A stretch of DNA of 64,000 nt from positions 124,001 through 188,000 of the forward strand of contig NZ_JBGOSH010000003.1 of assembly GCF_041537925.1 (NCBI RefSeq). Direction: 5' to 3'. Both the position numbers and the translations under genes were made by a program. The notes below the pieces were generated by a model. That model was not told where the DNA came from and ran no database searches. It worked only from the letters and a program-made list of their open reading frames with translations. Positions 26,378 through 35,124 of this stretch are shown here, one piece after another; positions within the stretch are counted from its first letter, which is position 1; the number at the start of each line of letters is the position of its first letter. This stretch comes from Ruegeria_C sp041537925 (GTDB lineage: Bacteria; Pseudomonadota; Alphaproteobacteria; Rhodobacterales; Rhodobacteraceae).

Positions 26378-27039
26378 GCCTTTTCCGCGCGGGTCATGTG
26401 CCGCTTGTGACCGTAACCTTGGGTGCGGGTGACGGAGAATCCCGCGTCTTCCAGCCCACGGCGGACAAAACCTGCCGCTGTGTAGGTCGCCGCCGTGCCT
26501 CCGGTCCGCGTATGCCTTGCCACCTGCGCCATCAGGTCCGGTTGCCACATCTCAGGATTGCGCGCGGGTGAGAACCCGTCGAGGAACCAGGCATCCACCT
26601 GCGCCGTCCACGCGCCAAGCGTTTCACGTGCATCGCCATGGATGACATTCAGGTGCAGGGTTTCCAGTTTGCAACATTGCCCGTCCCAACCGTTTAGAAA
26701 CCGATCCGTCCACGGCGCGAGTCCTGGAAAGGTGGTGAGCGCACGTGCCATTTCCGCCTGCGCCATCGGAAATGCTTCGAAACTGGTGAAGTGCAGCGGC
26801 GTGGTCTGCCCGCTACGCTCCCATTCGGACCAGACGGTTAGCATGTTCAGGCCGGAGCCAAAACCCAACTCGGCAATATGAAACCCCGGCGCAAATCGGC
26901 CCGGCAGGTCATTGCCGGCCAGAAACACATGGCGCGTTTCCTCCAGCCCGTTCTGGAGCGAGAAATAGGGATCGTCGAAACGCTCCGACACCGGCACCCC
27001 GGCCTCGGTCCAGCTGAGTTCCGCACGCTGGTCATTCAT
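26374..27039 (-). CDS. mnmD: tRNA 5-methylaminomethyl-2-thiouridine methyltransferase (MnmD-type, MnmC N-domain)
   Basis: A 221-residue stand-alone version of the methyltransferase half of MnmC, which makes mnm5s2U34 in tRNA wobble positions. It shows the DUF752 signatures LGFGSGLNML (SAM-binding), FEAFPM, and DAWFLDGFSPARNPEMW near the active site, plus GFxVxxxxGYGHKRHM at the C-terminus. Start ATG at 27039; a GTG four codons earlier is possible. The matching oxidase half is encoded divergently from 27212, so the E. coli-type fusion is split here. It is coupled to the EamA gene by a 4-nt overlap. Confidence 0.85.
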   Translation of the reverse strand: MNDQRAELSWTEAGVPVSERFDDPYFSLQNGLEETRHVFLAGNDLPGRFAPGFHIAELGFGSGLNMLTVWSEWERSGQTTPLHFTSFEAFPMAQAEMARALTTFPGLAPWTDRFLNGWDGQCCKLETLHLNVIHGDARETLGAWTAQVDAWFLDGFSPARNPEMWQPDLMAQVARHTRTGGTAATYTAAGFVRRGLEDAGFSVTRTQGYGHKRHMTRAEKA

Positions 27040-27072
27040 GGCATGATCCACCCGTTCCTAGATGCGCAGTCT

Positions 27073-27107
27073 GTTCCGAGAACCGTTTCACAGTTTCTGG
27101 ATTGCGC
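27073..27107. repeat. Intergenic palindromic repeat, copy 1
   Basis: A 35-nt unit beginning GTTCCGAGAACCG and ending GGATTGCGC, a diverged copy of the unit 58 nt downstream. Both contain an imperfect palindrome of the form ATCCGAAAA...TTTTCGGAT. It lies in the divergent mnmD/oxidase promoter region. Confidence 0.6.
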
Positions 27108-27130
27108 ATAAATTTTTTGGCGCGCAATTT

Positions 27131-27165
27131 GATCCGAAAACCGGTTCCCACTTTTCGGATTGCGC
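27131..27165. repeat. Intergenic palindromic repeat, copy 2
   Basis: The better-preserved copy: ATCCGAAAA at its left pairs exactly with TTTTCGGAT at its right around an 11-nt loop, followed by TGCGC as in copy 1. Similar short palindromes are scattered in alphaproteobacterial genomes, so this may be a genome-wide repeat family and not an operator. Confidence 0.6.
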
Positions 27166-27211
27166 TCAGGAGCTGTCCGCAACGGCGCGACACTGGAGAA
27201 AGGCGGCGATC

Positions 27212-28252
27212 TTGGCAAGCATCGATATCACCATTCGCGGGGCGGGCATTTTCGGACTGTCGATCGCGTGGATCTGCGCCCGGCGCGGCGCACAGGTCCG
27301 GGTGGTGGACCCGAACGGCCCGGGCGCGGGATCGTCAGGCGGACTGGTCGGGGCGCTTGCCCCGCATGTGCCCGAGAACTGGAATGCCAAGAAAGGCTTT
27401 CAGTTCGATAGTTTGTTGCTGGCCGAGCCGTTCTGGCGCGATGTCGAGGCGACAGGCGGTGTTTCACCGGGCTATGCGCGGCTGGGGCGTTTGCAGCCGA
27501 TTTCCGATGACAAAGCGCTGCACCTGGCGCGCGGGCGCGAGGCCTCGGCCCAAGCACTTTGGCAAGGTAAGGCGGAGTGGTCGGTACGCCCGGTGTCCGA
27601 GGTGGGGAACTGGTCGCCTGCCTCGCCCACTGGTTACGTGATCCACGACACGCTGACCGCCCGAATGCACCCCCGCCGTGCCTGCGCCGCACTGAGCGCC
27701 GCGCTGACCGCGTTGGGCGCGCAGATCGTGACTGAGGCCGAGGATGCTGGTCAGGTTCTGCACGCGACCGGAGTTCATGGGCTGGAAGAGTTAAGCCGCG
27801 CCTTTCGCAAGACGGTGGGAAATGGTGTCAAGGGACAGGCCGCGCTGTTGCGGTTCAATGCAGGCGAAGTGCCGCAGATCTTTGCCGATGCGGTGCATGT
27901 CGTGCCCCATGCGGATGGCACGGTCGCAATCGGATCGACCTCGGAACGGGACTATGACGACCCCGGCACGACGGATGACGCGCTGGACGAAGTGCTGGAC
28001 CGCGCAACGCGCGCCCTGCCCGTCCTGCACGGAGCCGAGGTGATCGAACGTTGGGCCGGTGTCCGGCCCCGGTCGCGTAGCCGCGCGCCGATGCTGGGGG
28101 CGCATCCGCTGCATGCCGGTCAGTTCATTGCCAATGGCGGCTTCAAGATCGGCTTCGGCATGGCCCCGAAAGTGGCGCAGGTGATGACCGATCTGATGCT
28201 CGAGGGCAAAGACGAGATCCCCGCGGAATTCAGGCCCGAAAAGTCGCTTTAG
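27212..28252 (+). CDS. FAD-dependent oxidoreductase, MnmC oxidase-like (C-domain)
   Basis: A 346-residue DAO-type flavoprotein. The Rossmann FAD motif is at the N-terminus (ITIRGAGIFGLSIAWICARRG, written GxGxxG), and the C-terminus has the ATP/FAD-contact stretch FIANGGFKIGFGMAP. MnmC oxidase removes the carboxymethyl group of cmnm5U in tRNA; the divergent neighbour is the methyltransferase half, which supports this role. The start is a TTG at 27212 with AAAGGCGG upstream; the longer open frame covers the repeat region and is not protein-like. A general amino-acid oxidase remains possible. Confidence 0.75.
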   Translation: MASIDITIRGAGIFGLSIAWICARRGAQVRVVDPNGPGAGSSGGLVGALAPHVPENWNAKKGFQFDSLLLAEPFWRDVEATGGVSPGYARLGRLQPISDDKALHLARGREASAQALWQGKAEWSVRPVSEVGNWSPASPTGYVIHDTLTARMHPRRACAALSAALTALGAQIVTEAEDAGQVLHATGVHGLEELSRAFRKTVGNGVKGQAALLRFNAGEVPQIFADAVHVVPHADGTVAIGSTSERDYDDPGTTDDALDEVLDRATRALPVLHGAEVIERWAGVRPRSRSRAPMLGAHPLHAGQFIANGGFKIGFGMAPKVAQVMTDLMLEGKDEIPAEFRPEKSL

Positions 28253-28292
28253 GAGCCGAAGTTCCGAAAATATCAGTGTTTGACAAGGGCAA

Positions 28293-28832
28293 TCAGTCGA
28301 TCTGGGCGCGCAGTTTCTCCATCAGCGCCTGCAGTGCTTGCTCATAGCGTTCATTCTTCAACCGACCATCGTCTTGGAACTCGGCCGAGCTGCTGGCCAG
28401 ATGAACCTCTGGACCAGTGATCAGACGCGGCTGGAACGGCACCAGGAAACTGCGCAGGATCATCTGCGACCGCTCCCCGCCCGCGCGGCCCGCAGCGGCG
28501 GACATCACCGCGACCGGTTTGTCGGCCCAGGGGTTGCCCTTGGTTCGGCTGACCCAGTCCAGCGCGTTTTTCAGCACGCCGGAGGGACCCTTGTTGTATT
28601 CCGGGGTCGAGATGACGATGGCATGGGCCCGCGCGATCTGATCGGTCAGTACCTGAACTGCTTCGGGGATGCCCTCGTCAGATTCCAAATCGCCATCATA
28701 AAGCGGCAGGTTCAGGTCAGCCTCGACAAACTCGGAGGGGCCAAACAACCGCGCCGCCTCGCGCAGGAGCTTGCGATTGGTGGCTTCGCGCCGCAACGAT
28801 CCGGAAATACCAACAAGAACGGGGGTCGACAT
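28293..28832 (-). CDS. NADPH-dependent FMN reductase family protein
   Basis: A 179-residue flavodoxin-like quinone or azo reductase. It shows GISGSLRREATNRKLL, where SGSLR binds the FMN phosphate, and STPEYNKGPSGVLKNALDWVSR, the family signature around the isoalloxazine. It probably reduces quinones or other small electrophiles with NAD(P)H in the cytoplasm. It is a single gene, convergent with the FAD oxidoreductase gene with 40 bp between, and no hairpin is visible there. Confidence 0.9.
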   Translation of the reverse strand: MSTPVLVGISGSLRREATNRKLLREAARLFGPSEFVEADLNLPLYDGDLESDEGIPEAVQVLTDQIARAHAIVISTPEYNKGPSGVLKNALDWVSRTKGNPWADKPVAVMSAAAGRAGGERSQMILRSFLVPFQPRLITGPEVHLASSSAEFQDDGRLKNERYEQALQALMEKLRAQID

Positions 28833-28934
28833 GCTTAATCTCCATCAGATGCGTTTGCCCTGATTTAGCGCGAAGGCGGGCAAGACCAAAGCCCTGCCCG
28901 CGCGCATCAGATGTTGAGAATTGCAGGGCCGCGA

Positions 28935-29594
28935 TCAGGATTTGCGCGGAATGATATAGATCTCGACCCGCCGGTTCTGCGCTTTGCCCCCTGCGGTCAG
29001 GTTTGAGGCAATCGGCTGCTCCTCGCCGCGGCCGACAATGGTGATCCGGTCATAGGTCACGCCACCGGCCTGCAGGATGTCGGCGACCGAGTTTGCCCGC
29101 CGCTCGGACAGGTTCAGGTTATAACCGGCATCGCCATCACTGTCGGTATGGCCGACGACCTGAATGGTCGAGTCAGGGTAACGCAGCAGGTTTTGCGCCA
29201 CCTTGTTCACTTCGCTCCGCAAGGCGGGGCGCACGGTGGCGCTATCGGTGTCGAAGGTGATGTCGCTGGGCAGCGAGACCAGCAGGCGGTCGCCCTGATT
29301 GACGATGGTGATGCCGTCATTGGCCAGCTGCTGGCGCAGCTCGGCGGCCTGTTTGTCCAACTGGTTGCCGACAATACCACCGGCGGCGGCACCAACGGCG
29401 GCGCCCGCCAACGCGCCAAGGCCCGGATCGGAATCATTGGCGATTGCGCCAACGCCTGCTCCGACGATCCCGCCGATCAGGGCGCCTTGTTTGGTGTTCT
29501 TGTTTGGGTCGGATTGCGACGCCAGGGTCGCCGGATCGGTACAGGCACCTAGGGCGACAAGGGCAACTGCGGTGGTAATCTTTACGCTTTTCAT
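28935..29594 (-). CDS. OmpA-family lipoprotein with glycine zipper
   Basis: A 219-residue outer-membrane lipoprotein. The signal ends in a lipobox, LGAC, with Cys18 as lipid site. A glycine-zipper segment follows (GALIGGIVGAGVGAIAND and GALAGAAVGAAAGGIVGN), then an OmpA C-terminal peptidoglycan-binding domain (~115-215) with VVGHTDSDGDAGYNLNLSERRANSV and IVGRGEEQPIA. It anchors the outer membrane to peptidoglycan. It is divergent from the cation transporter gene across 238 bp, in which I see no other gene. Confidence 0.92.
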   Translation of the reverse strand: MKSVKITTAVALVALGACTDPATLASQSDPNKNTKQGALIGGIVGAGVGAIANDSDPGLGALAGAAVGAAAGGIVGNQLDKQAAELRQQLANDGITIVNQGDRLLVSLPSDITFDTDSATVRPALRSEVNKVAQNLLRYPDSTIQVVGHTDSDGDAGYNLNLSERRANSVADILQAGGVTYDRITIVGRGEEQPIASNLTAGGKAQNRRVEIYIIPRKS

Positions 29595-29832
29595 TGGAAC
29601 GGGTCACTTTCTGCTCGGTGCGCCAGTTTTTGGCGCGGGACTATGTTTCTGCCATGTTATATCACGCCGAACCGCAACCGGCTCAAGCGGAATGGGGCAA
29701 GCATCGGCAGATAGCCGCGCAACTCAACATCATTCTTACGTGATCGTCAGGCCCGACAGACGCGCTATCAGATTGACCGGGCGCATGTTTCGCGGATTGA
29801 TACGGGCAAACCCGCCCAACCGAGAGGTTCCG

Positions 29833-30801
29833 ATGTCTCACGCCACGAACGCCGCGCGCAGCGAGGCCCGCGCCTTTCGCCTCAGCATGGTCGCGAACCT
29901 GCTGATGGGCGCCGCCGGAGTGATTACGGCGGTGCTGTCAAATTCGCAGGCCATACTGGTGGATGGACTGTTCTCGCTGGTGGGATTTGTTGCAGGCTAT
30001 TTCGCCCTGCGGATCCGCAAGCGCGTCGATGCCATTCCCGACCGGCACCGTCCCTGGGGCTATGCGGCAGATGAGGCAATCTTTACCACCTTCCGCGCCC
30101 TATCCCTGCTGGGTGTGGTGATCTTCGCGATCCTCGGGGCGGCCACGCGGATCTACGCCTATCTGATCGGCAAGCCCATTCCCGAGGTCCAGATGGGGCC
30201 GGTCATCATCTATTTCCTGGGGATTAGTGCCACATGTCTGGCGCTCTGGGCGTTTCACTACATGGCCTGGCGCAAGGGCGGAAAGGTCAGCGGCATGCTG
30301 AGGATCGAGGCCAGCTCTGCCGCCTTTGACGGCGCGGTCACCATGGTGGCCGGGATTGGCCTGATCGCTGTCTATTACCTGCGTGACAGCGTGCTTGCGC
30401 CAATCACCCCAATCGGAGACTCACTGATCGTCATTCTGTTATGCAGCTTTGCGATCACTACCTACTGGACCAGTTTCACCAACGGGCTGGCCGAGCTTGC
30501 CGGGGCCACCGCACCGCCGTCGGAAGTCGTCAAGGCGCGCCGGGCCTTGCGAGGGGTGATGGCGGACTGGCCGGGCGAGGTGATCGACCTTGCGCTCAGC
30601 AAGCTGGGCCGGTCCTACCAGGTGGCGATCTACCTCAAACCTGTCCGAGCTCTCTCGGGCACCGAGGCTGATCAGCTGACCCATCAGGCCACGCGCGCTC
30701 TGGCCCCGGTGCTAGACCGGGCGGACGTCTTCCTGATCATTTCCGATCATGGCCGCCACTTGCCCTATCCAGACCCGTCTGACAATGATCGGCCCGGTTG
30801 A
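29833..30801 (+). CDS. Cation diffusion facilitator family transporter
   Basis: A 322-residue inner-membrane protein with about six helices and a soluble C-terminal domain. It has the CDF layout AILVDGLFSLVGFVAGYFALRI in TM2 and EASSAAFDGAVTMVAG in TM5. The usual HxxxD metal site in TM5 is replaced by a lone Asp (AAFDG), and TM2 keeps one Asp (VDG), so it belongs to a divergent branch and the metal is uncertain. GAGGTT precedes the ATG at 29833; a much longer upstream open frame on this strand is a shadow of the OmpA gene. Confidence 0.8.
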   Translation: MSHATNAARSEARAFRLSMVANLLMGAAGVITAVLSNSQAILVDGLFSLVGFVAGYFALRIRKRVDAIPDRHRPWGYAADEAIFTTFRALSLLGVVIFAILGAATRIYAYLIGKPIPEVQMGPVIIYFLGISATCLALWAFHYMAWRKGGKVSGMLRIEASSAAFDGAVTMVAGIGLIAVYYLRDSVLAPITPIGDSLIVILLCSFAITTYWTSFTNGLAELAGATAPPSEVVKARRALRGVMADWPGEVIDLALSKLGRSYQVAIYLKPVRALSGTEADQLTHQATRALAPVLDRADVFLIISDHGRHLPYPDPSDNDRPG

Positions 30802-30855
30802 GTTCGGGGAGAAAACACCCTATCTCGGGCCGGGTATGTAACGAAGGACCCGCCG

Positions 30856-31470
30856 GTGGCAAATCATCTCTATAAAAACGATCTGCCCGACGGGCTGGAC
30901 CTTGGGCCGGTGGTAGCCATCGACTGCGAAACCATGGGGCTGAACCCGCATCGCGACAGGCTCTGCGTCATTCAGATGTCGGGCGGCGATGGAAATGCGC
31001 ATATCATCCAGGTCGAGAAGGGCCAGACAGAAGCACCCAATCTCTGCGCCATGCTGACCGATCCCAAGGTACTGAAACTGTTTCATTTCGGGCGGTTCGA
31101 CATTGCCGCGATGTATCACGCGTTTGGCGCGCTGGCGGCACCTGTCTATTGCACCAAGATCGCCAGCCGCCTGATCCGCACCTATACCGACCGGCACGGG
31201 CTCAAGAACCTGTGTCAGGAACTGCTGAGCATCGATATCTCGAAGCAGCAGCAGATGAGCGACTGGGGGGCCGAGACGCTGAGCGATGCGCAGCTGGACT
31301 ATGCGGCCTCGGATGTCCTTTACCTGCATCAGCTACGCGACAGGCTGAATGAACGGCTTGACCGCGAGGGACGCAGCGACGTTGCGCAATCCTGCTTCGA
31401 CTTTCTTCCCACCCGCGCCCGGCTGGATCTGGCCGGGTGGCCTGAAACGGATATTTTTGCACACTCATGA
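30856..31470 (+). CDS. rnd: Short ribonuclease D (3'-5' exonuclease)
   Basis: A 204-residue DEDDy exonuclease, only the catalytic domain of RNase D without the HRDC domains; this short form is usual in Rhodobacterales. The motifs are AIDCETMGL (Asp, Glu), FHFGRFDIAAMY (Asp) and DYAASDVLYLHQL (Tyr, Asp). It trims tRNA and other RNA 3' ends. Start GTG at 30856. It overlaps kdsD by 4 nt, so it is the head of the LPS-precursor operon rnd-kdsD-lptC-lptA-lptB. Confidence 0.9.
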   Translation: MANHLYKNDLPDGLDLGPVVAIDCETMGLNPHRDRLCVIQMSGGDGNAHIIQVEKGQTEAPNLCAMLTDPKVLKLFHFGRFDIAAMYHAFGALAAPVYCTKIASRLIRTYTDRHGLKNLCQELLSIDISKQQQMSDWGAETLSDAQLDYAASDVLYLHQLRDRLNERLDREGRSDVAQSCFDFLPTRARLDLAGWPETDIFAHS

Positions 31471-32429
31471 CCGAAACCCTTCTGACCACCGCACGGCAAG
31501 TCATTCTGGATGAAGCGAAAGCGCTTGAAGTGCTTTGCGACGGGCTGGACGAGCGCTTTGAACAAGCGGTGCAGATGATCCTTGACGCGACCGGGAGGGT
31601 GATCGTCAGCGGCATCGGCAAATCGGGCCATATCGGACACAAGATCGCGGCAACACTGGCCAGTACCGGCACCCCCGCCTATTTCGTGCATCCGGCCGAG
31701 GCCAGCCATGGCGATCTGGGCATGTTGTCGAAGGGCGACGTGGTGCTGGCGATCTCGAATTCCGGCGAGGCGCCGGAACTTGCCAATCTTCTGGCCTTCA
31801 CCCGCCGCTTCGGCATTCCGCTGATCGGGTTGTCCAGCAAGCCGGAAAGCACGCTGATGAAGGAGGCGGATGTGCATTTGCTGATCCCGTCGTTGGGCGA
31901 GGCTTGCGGTTATGGCATCGTGCCCTCGATATCGACCACGCTGACGCTGGCGATGGGGGACGCGCTGGCGATTGCCCTGATGAAATACCGCGATTTCCGG
32001 CCCGAGAATTTCCGCGACTTCCATCCCGGCGGCAAACTGGGCGCACGGTTGAGCAAGGTCAGTGATCTGATGCATTCCGGCGAGGACCTGCCCCTGGTCC
32101 CGGCGGATACCAATATGAGCGACGTGCTGCTCGAGATGAGCCAGAAGGGCTTTGGTGTGGCCGGTGTGACCGGGTCTGACAACGCGCTGCTAGGCATCAT
32201 TACCGACGGTGACCTGCGGCGCCACATGGACGGGCTGTTAACCCGCAAGGCCAGCGACGTGATGACCGAAGACCCAACGACAATCTCGCCGGAGTCGCTC
32301 GCCGAAGAGGCTGTCGCGATCATGGATCAGCGCACGATCACCTGTCTGTTCGTGGTCGACCCCGAACGTGACCAGACTGCGCGCGGCCTGATCAAGATCC
32401 ACGACTGCTTGCGCGTCGGTCTGGGCTGA
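31467..32429 (+). CDS. kdsD: Arabinose-5-phosphate isomerase (KdsD/KpsF)
   Basis: Interconverts ribulose-5-phosphate and arabinose-5-phosphate, the precursor of Kdo in LPS. The protein has 320 residues: an N-terminal SIS domain (~40-175; SGIGKSGHIGHKIAATLASTG, HPAEASHGDLGM) and two CBS domains (~205-320; DVLLEMSQKGFGVAGV, DVMTEDPTTISPES). It overlaps rnd by 4 nt and precedes lptC by 11 nt. The placement with the lpt genes supports an LPS role and not a capsule role. Confidence 0.93.
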   Translation: MTETLLTTARQVILDEAKALEVLCDGLDERFEQAVQMILDATGRVIVSGIGKSGHIGHKIAATLASTGTPAYFVHPAEASHGDLGMLSKGDVVLAISNSGEAPELANLLAFTRRFGIPLIGLSSKPESTLMKEADVHLLIPSLGEACGYGIVPSISTTLTLAMGDALAIALMKYRDFRPENFRDFHPGGKLGARLSKVSDLMHSGEDLPLVPADTNMSDVLLEMSQKGFGVAGVTGSDNALLGIITDGDLRRHMDGLLTRKASDVMTEDPTTISPESLAEEAVAIMDQRTITCLFVVDPERDQTARGLIKIHDCLRVGLG

Positions 32430-32440
32430 GGGGCGGCAAC

Positions 32441-33040
32441 GTGGACAGCCATTCCCGTCTGGTGCAGCTCTTCAAGGTGCTGCTGCCGCTTGCGGCATTG
32501 GGGTTGTTGTCTACCCTTTTCCTGCTGTCCGACAGTGTCGATCCCGAATCCACAATCCCCTTCGCCGAAGGCGATGTGATCGAGCGCATCCGCGACCAGC
32601 AGATCACCGAACCGTTTTTCAGCGGCGTCACCGACAAGGGTGAGGAGATCCAGTTCACCGCCGATTCGGTAAGCCCCGGCGGCACCTACAGCCCTGCCGA
32701 GGCCCGCAACCTGCGCGCGCTGCTGACGCTGAACAACGGCGGTCATATCAACCTGACCTCAAACACCGGCCACCTGTCGATGGAAACCGAGATGGCAACA
32801 TTTACCGGGAACGTGGTCATCACCACCGCCGACGGGCTTGAAGTGACGACGGATCTACTCAGCACCTCGACCCGCGAAGTGGCCGGCAGCGCTCCGGGCG
32901 AGGTCGAGGGCCACGGCCCGATCGGGGAATTTACCGCCGGAAGCATGGAGTTGGGCCCGAAAAAAGTCGGCGGCCCCATCCATGTTCTTTTCACAAACGG
33001 CGTTAAGCTGTTATACGACCCTAAGAAATCCGAAAGATAA
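32441..33040 (+). CDS. lptC: LPS export protein LptC
   Basis: A single-span inner-membrane protein that links the LptB2FG transporter to the periplasmic LptA bridge. The protein has 199 residues, with one N-terminal transmembrane helix (KVLLPLAALGLLSTLFLLS) and a beta-jellyroll domain (~45-190) with the repeating LptC/OstA-like strands. The start is a GTG at 32441, 11 nt after kdsD. lptA begins 4 nt after its stop. Confidence 0.88.
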   Translation: MDSHSRLVQLFKVLLPLAALGLLSTLFLLSDSVDPESTIPFAEGDVIERIRDQQITEPFFSGVTDKGEEIQFTADSVSPGGTYSPAEARNLRALLTLNNGGHINLTSNTGHLSMETEMATFTGNVVITTADGLEVTTDLLSTSTREVAGSAPGEVEGHGPIGEFTAGSMELGPKKVGGPIHVLFTNGVKLLYDPKKSER

Positions 33041-33043
33041 GCT

Positions 33044-33535
33044 GTGAACCATTTGCGTACCCTGTTCCTGATCCTGTCATTTGCCCTTTTCGGGGCTGCG
33101 GCTGTGGCACAGGGTGCCAATGTCGCCTTTGGCGCGGTCAAGGCTGATCCGAGCCTGCCGGTCGAGGTGACTGCCGACAATCTCGATGTCAATCAGGAGG
33201 ACGGCTCGGCCGAGTTCACCGGCAATGTCTTCATCTCGCAGGGCGAGATGCGCCTCTCCGCCAAGCGGGTCTTAGTGATCTATGAGCAAGAAAAGTCCGG
33301 CATCCAGCGGATGGAGGCAACCGGTGATGTCGTGCTGGTCAGCGGACCAGACGCCGCCCAGGCAGACCGGGCCGATTACACGATTGAAACCGGCGTCATA
33401 GTCATGACCGGCGATGTGCTGCTGACGCAAGGCCAGAACACGGTTACCTCGAACGAAATGGTGGTCAATCTGGTGACCGGCACGGCGCAGATGGCAGGGC
33501 GCGTCAAAACCATCCTGAAACCGGAAGGCGATTGA
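33044..33535 (+). CDS. lptA: LPS transport periplasmic protein LptA
   Basis: A periplasmic bridge protein of 163 residues with a signal peptide (LFLILSFALFGAAAVAQG) and an OstA-like domain (PVEVTADNLDVNQEDGSAEFTGNVFI and GDVLLTQGQNTVTSNEM). It shuttles LPS from LptC to the outer membrane LptD. The GTG start is at 33044. Its stop shares one base with the lptB start. Confidence 0.9.
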   Translation: MNHLRTLFLILSFALFGAAAVAQGANVAFGAVKADPSLPVEVTADNLDVNQEDGSAEFTGNVFISQGEMRLSAKRVLVIYEQEKSGIQRMEATGDVVLVSGPDAAQADRADYTIETGVIVMTGDVLLTQGQNTVTSNEMVVNLVTGTAQMAGRVKTILKPEGD

Positions 33536-34293
33536 TGGCACGGGCCGATCTGACAGTGACCGAGGGCAAATCCGGCCTCAAGATCGAGAAGCTGCGCAAA
33601 TCCTACAGCAAGCGCACGGTGATCCGCGACGTCTCGATGTCGCTGGACCGGTCCGAGGTGGTTGCCCTGTTGGGGCCGAACGGATCGGGCAAGACAACAA
33701 CGTTCTACGCCATCGCCGGGCTGGTCTTTCCCGAGGCCGGAACCGTCACCATCGATGGCCAGAACGTCACCACCCTGCCGATGTATCGCCGCGCCCGCCT
33801 CGGCATTGGGTATCTGCCGCAGGAAATGTCGATCTTTCGCGGTCTGAGCGTCGAGGACAATATCTCGGCCGTGCTCGACGTGGCAGAGAAACACGGCCAC
33901 AAGCGCAAGGAGCGGCTGGAAGAGCTGCTGTCGGATTTCTCGATCGAACACCTGCGCCGCGCACCCGCGCTGGCACTGTCGGGCGGGGAACGGCGGCGGG
34001 TCGAAATTGCCCGTTGCCTGGCGGCCAAACCCAAATACCTGCTGCTGGACGAGCCTTTTGCCGGGGTCGACCCGATCAGCGTCGGAGATATCCGGCATCT
34101 GGTCGCCGACCTTAAGAAACGCGGGATCGGCGTTCTGATCACCGACCACAATGTGCGCGAAACGCTCGAGATCGTGGACCGCGCCTATATCCTGCATGAC
34201 GGACAGGTTTTGATGTCGGGCACGCCGGCCGAAGTGGTCGACAATGAGAACGTGCGCCGAGTCTACCTTGGCGAGAACTTCCGCATAACGTGA
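33535..34293 (+). CDS. lptB: LPS export ABC transporter ATP-binding protein LptB
   Basis: The ATPase of the LPS extractor, 252 residues. It has Walker A LGPNGSGKTTTFY, signature LSGGERRRVEIARC, Walker B YLLLDEPFAGVD, and the LptB-typical YLPQEMSIFRGLSVEDNI Q-loop region. The ATG at 33535 overlaps the lptA stop by one base. It ends the operon; 247 bp separate it from hpf. Confidence 0.96.
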   Translation: MARADLTVTEGKSGLKIEKLRKSYSKRTVIRDVSMSLDRSEVVALLGPNGSGKTTTFYAIAGLVFPEAGTVTIDGQNVTTLPMYRRARLGIGYLPQEMSIFRGLSVEDNISAVLDVAEKHGHKRKERLEELLSDFSIEHLRRAPALALSGGERRRVEIARCLAAKPKYLLLDEPFAGVDPISVGDIRHLVADLKKRGIGVLITDHNVRETLEIVDRAYILHDGQVLMSGTPAEVVDNENVRRVYLGENFRIT

Positions 34294-34491
34294 TCTGAGA
34301 AAGTCTGCCGAAATCAAGCGACGAAATCTGCCCTTTTCGAACCGGATGCCATTGACTCTCCGACTGTCTCTTGCCTCAATTGGGACATGGCAGAGCTGTG
34401 CTTTATCATGGGTTCCAGGTGTCCCTTCCTCGGGGGGAAAACCGCTCATGAACCGCACGCCATGCCTGACCCCACCGCCCGTAAGTAACGA

Positions 34492-34510
34492 CACACCGGT
34501 TTTCGGTGTG
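34492..34510 (+). promoter_or_regulatory. Hairpin in the hpf leader
   Basis: CACACCG pairs with CGGTGTG around GTTTT, 30 nt before the hpf start and just ahead of its ribosome site. It could be the end of the lptB transcript or a leader structure for hpf. Confidence 0.35.
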
Positions 34511-34540
34511 AACACGGGCGTGAATTGTGAAGGAGATCAC

Positions 34541-35104
34541 ATGCGTTACCAGATCAGCGGAAAACAGATTGATATTGGCGAATCTCTGCAGAGTCATGTG
34601 CAGACGGAACTTGGCGAGGTCATCCAGAAGTATGCCCAGCGCCCAACCGATGCCAATGTCGTGTTTTCGCGCTCGGCGCATGAATATGTATGCGAAACCA
34701 CGGTGCATTTGTCGACCGGTCTAACCGCCCAGGCCAAGGCCCATGCTACTGAAATCTATGCAGCATTTGAGGGATGCTGCGCCAAGATGGAAACCCAGCT
34801 GCGCAGATACAAGCGCAGGTTGAAGGACCACCACAAGGATCGCTCTGAGCCGGTTGAACTTTTCGGGGCATCGTCCTATATCCTCGCTTCCGAAGAATCG
34901 GGCGAGGCTGCAGAACCCGCGTCGCTGCAACCCATCATTGTGGCGGAAATGGAAACGCAGATTCCATCCCTGTCGGTAGGTGAGGCGGTGATGCAGATGG
35001 AACTGGCGGGCGCCCCGGTGCTGGTGTTTCGGAACGAGAACAAAGACGGGTTGAACGTCGTGTATCGCCGCGAAGACGGCAATATCGGCTGGATCGACCC
35101 GTAA
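34541..35104 (+). CDS. hpf: Ribosome hibernation promoting factor, long form
   Basis: Dimerises 70S ribosomes into inactive 100S particles in stationary phase. The protein has 187 residues, the long form: an N-terminal S30AE domain (1-~105, MRYQISGKQIDIGESLQSHV ...) and a C-terminal dimerisation domain (~130-187, ending VVYRREDGNIGWIDP). AAGGAGA lies 7 nt before the ATG at 34541; the open frame extends upstream but is not protein-like. It is followed by ptsN in the usual order. Confidence 0.95.
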   Translation: MRYQISGKQIDIGESLQSHVQTELGEVIQKYAQRPTDANVVFSRSAHEYVCETTVHLSTGLTAQAKAHATEIYAAFEGCCAKMETQLRRYKRRLKDHHKDRSEPVELFGASSYILASEESGEAAEPASLQPIIVAEMETQIPSLSVGEAVMQMELAGAPVLVFRNENKDGLNVVYRREDGNIGWIDP

Positions 35105-35124
35105 TAGGCAAGAAACGAACAAAG

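Noticed and set aside
29299..29832. A longer N-terminus for the cation transporter (178 extra codons)
   Set aside because: This part is antisense to the OmpA lipoprotein gene; the ATG at 29833 has a ribosome site and starts at the expected helix.
33376..34515. Minus-strand open frame of about 380 codons opposite lptA and lptB
   Set aside because: Shadow of lptB; the plus strand carries all ABC ATPase motifs.
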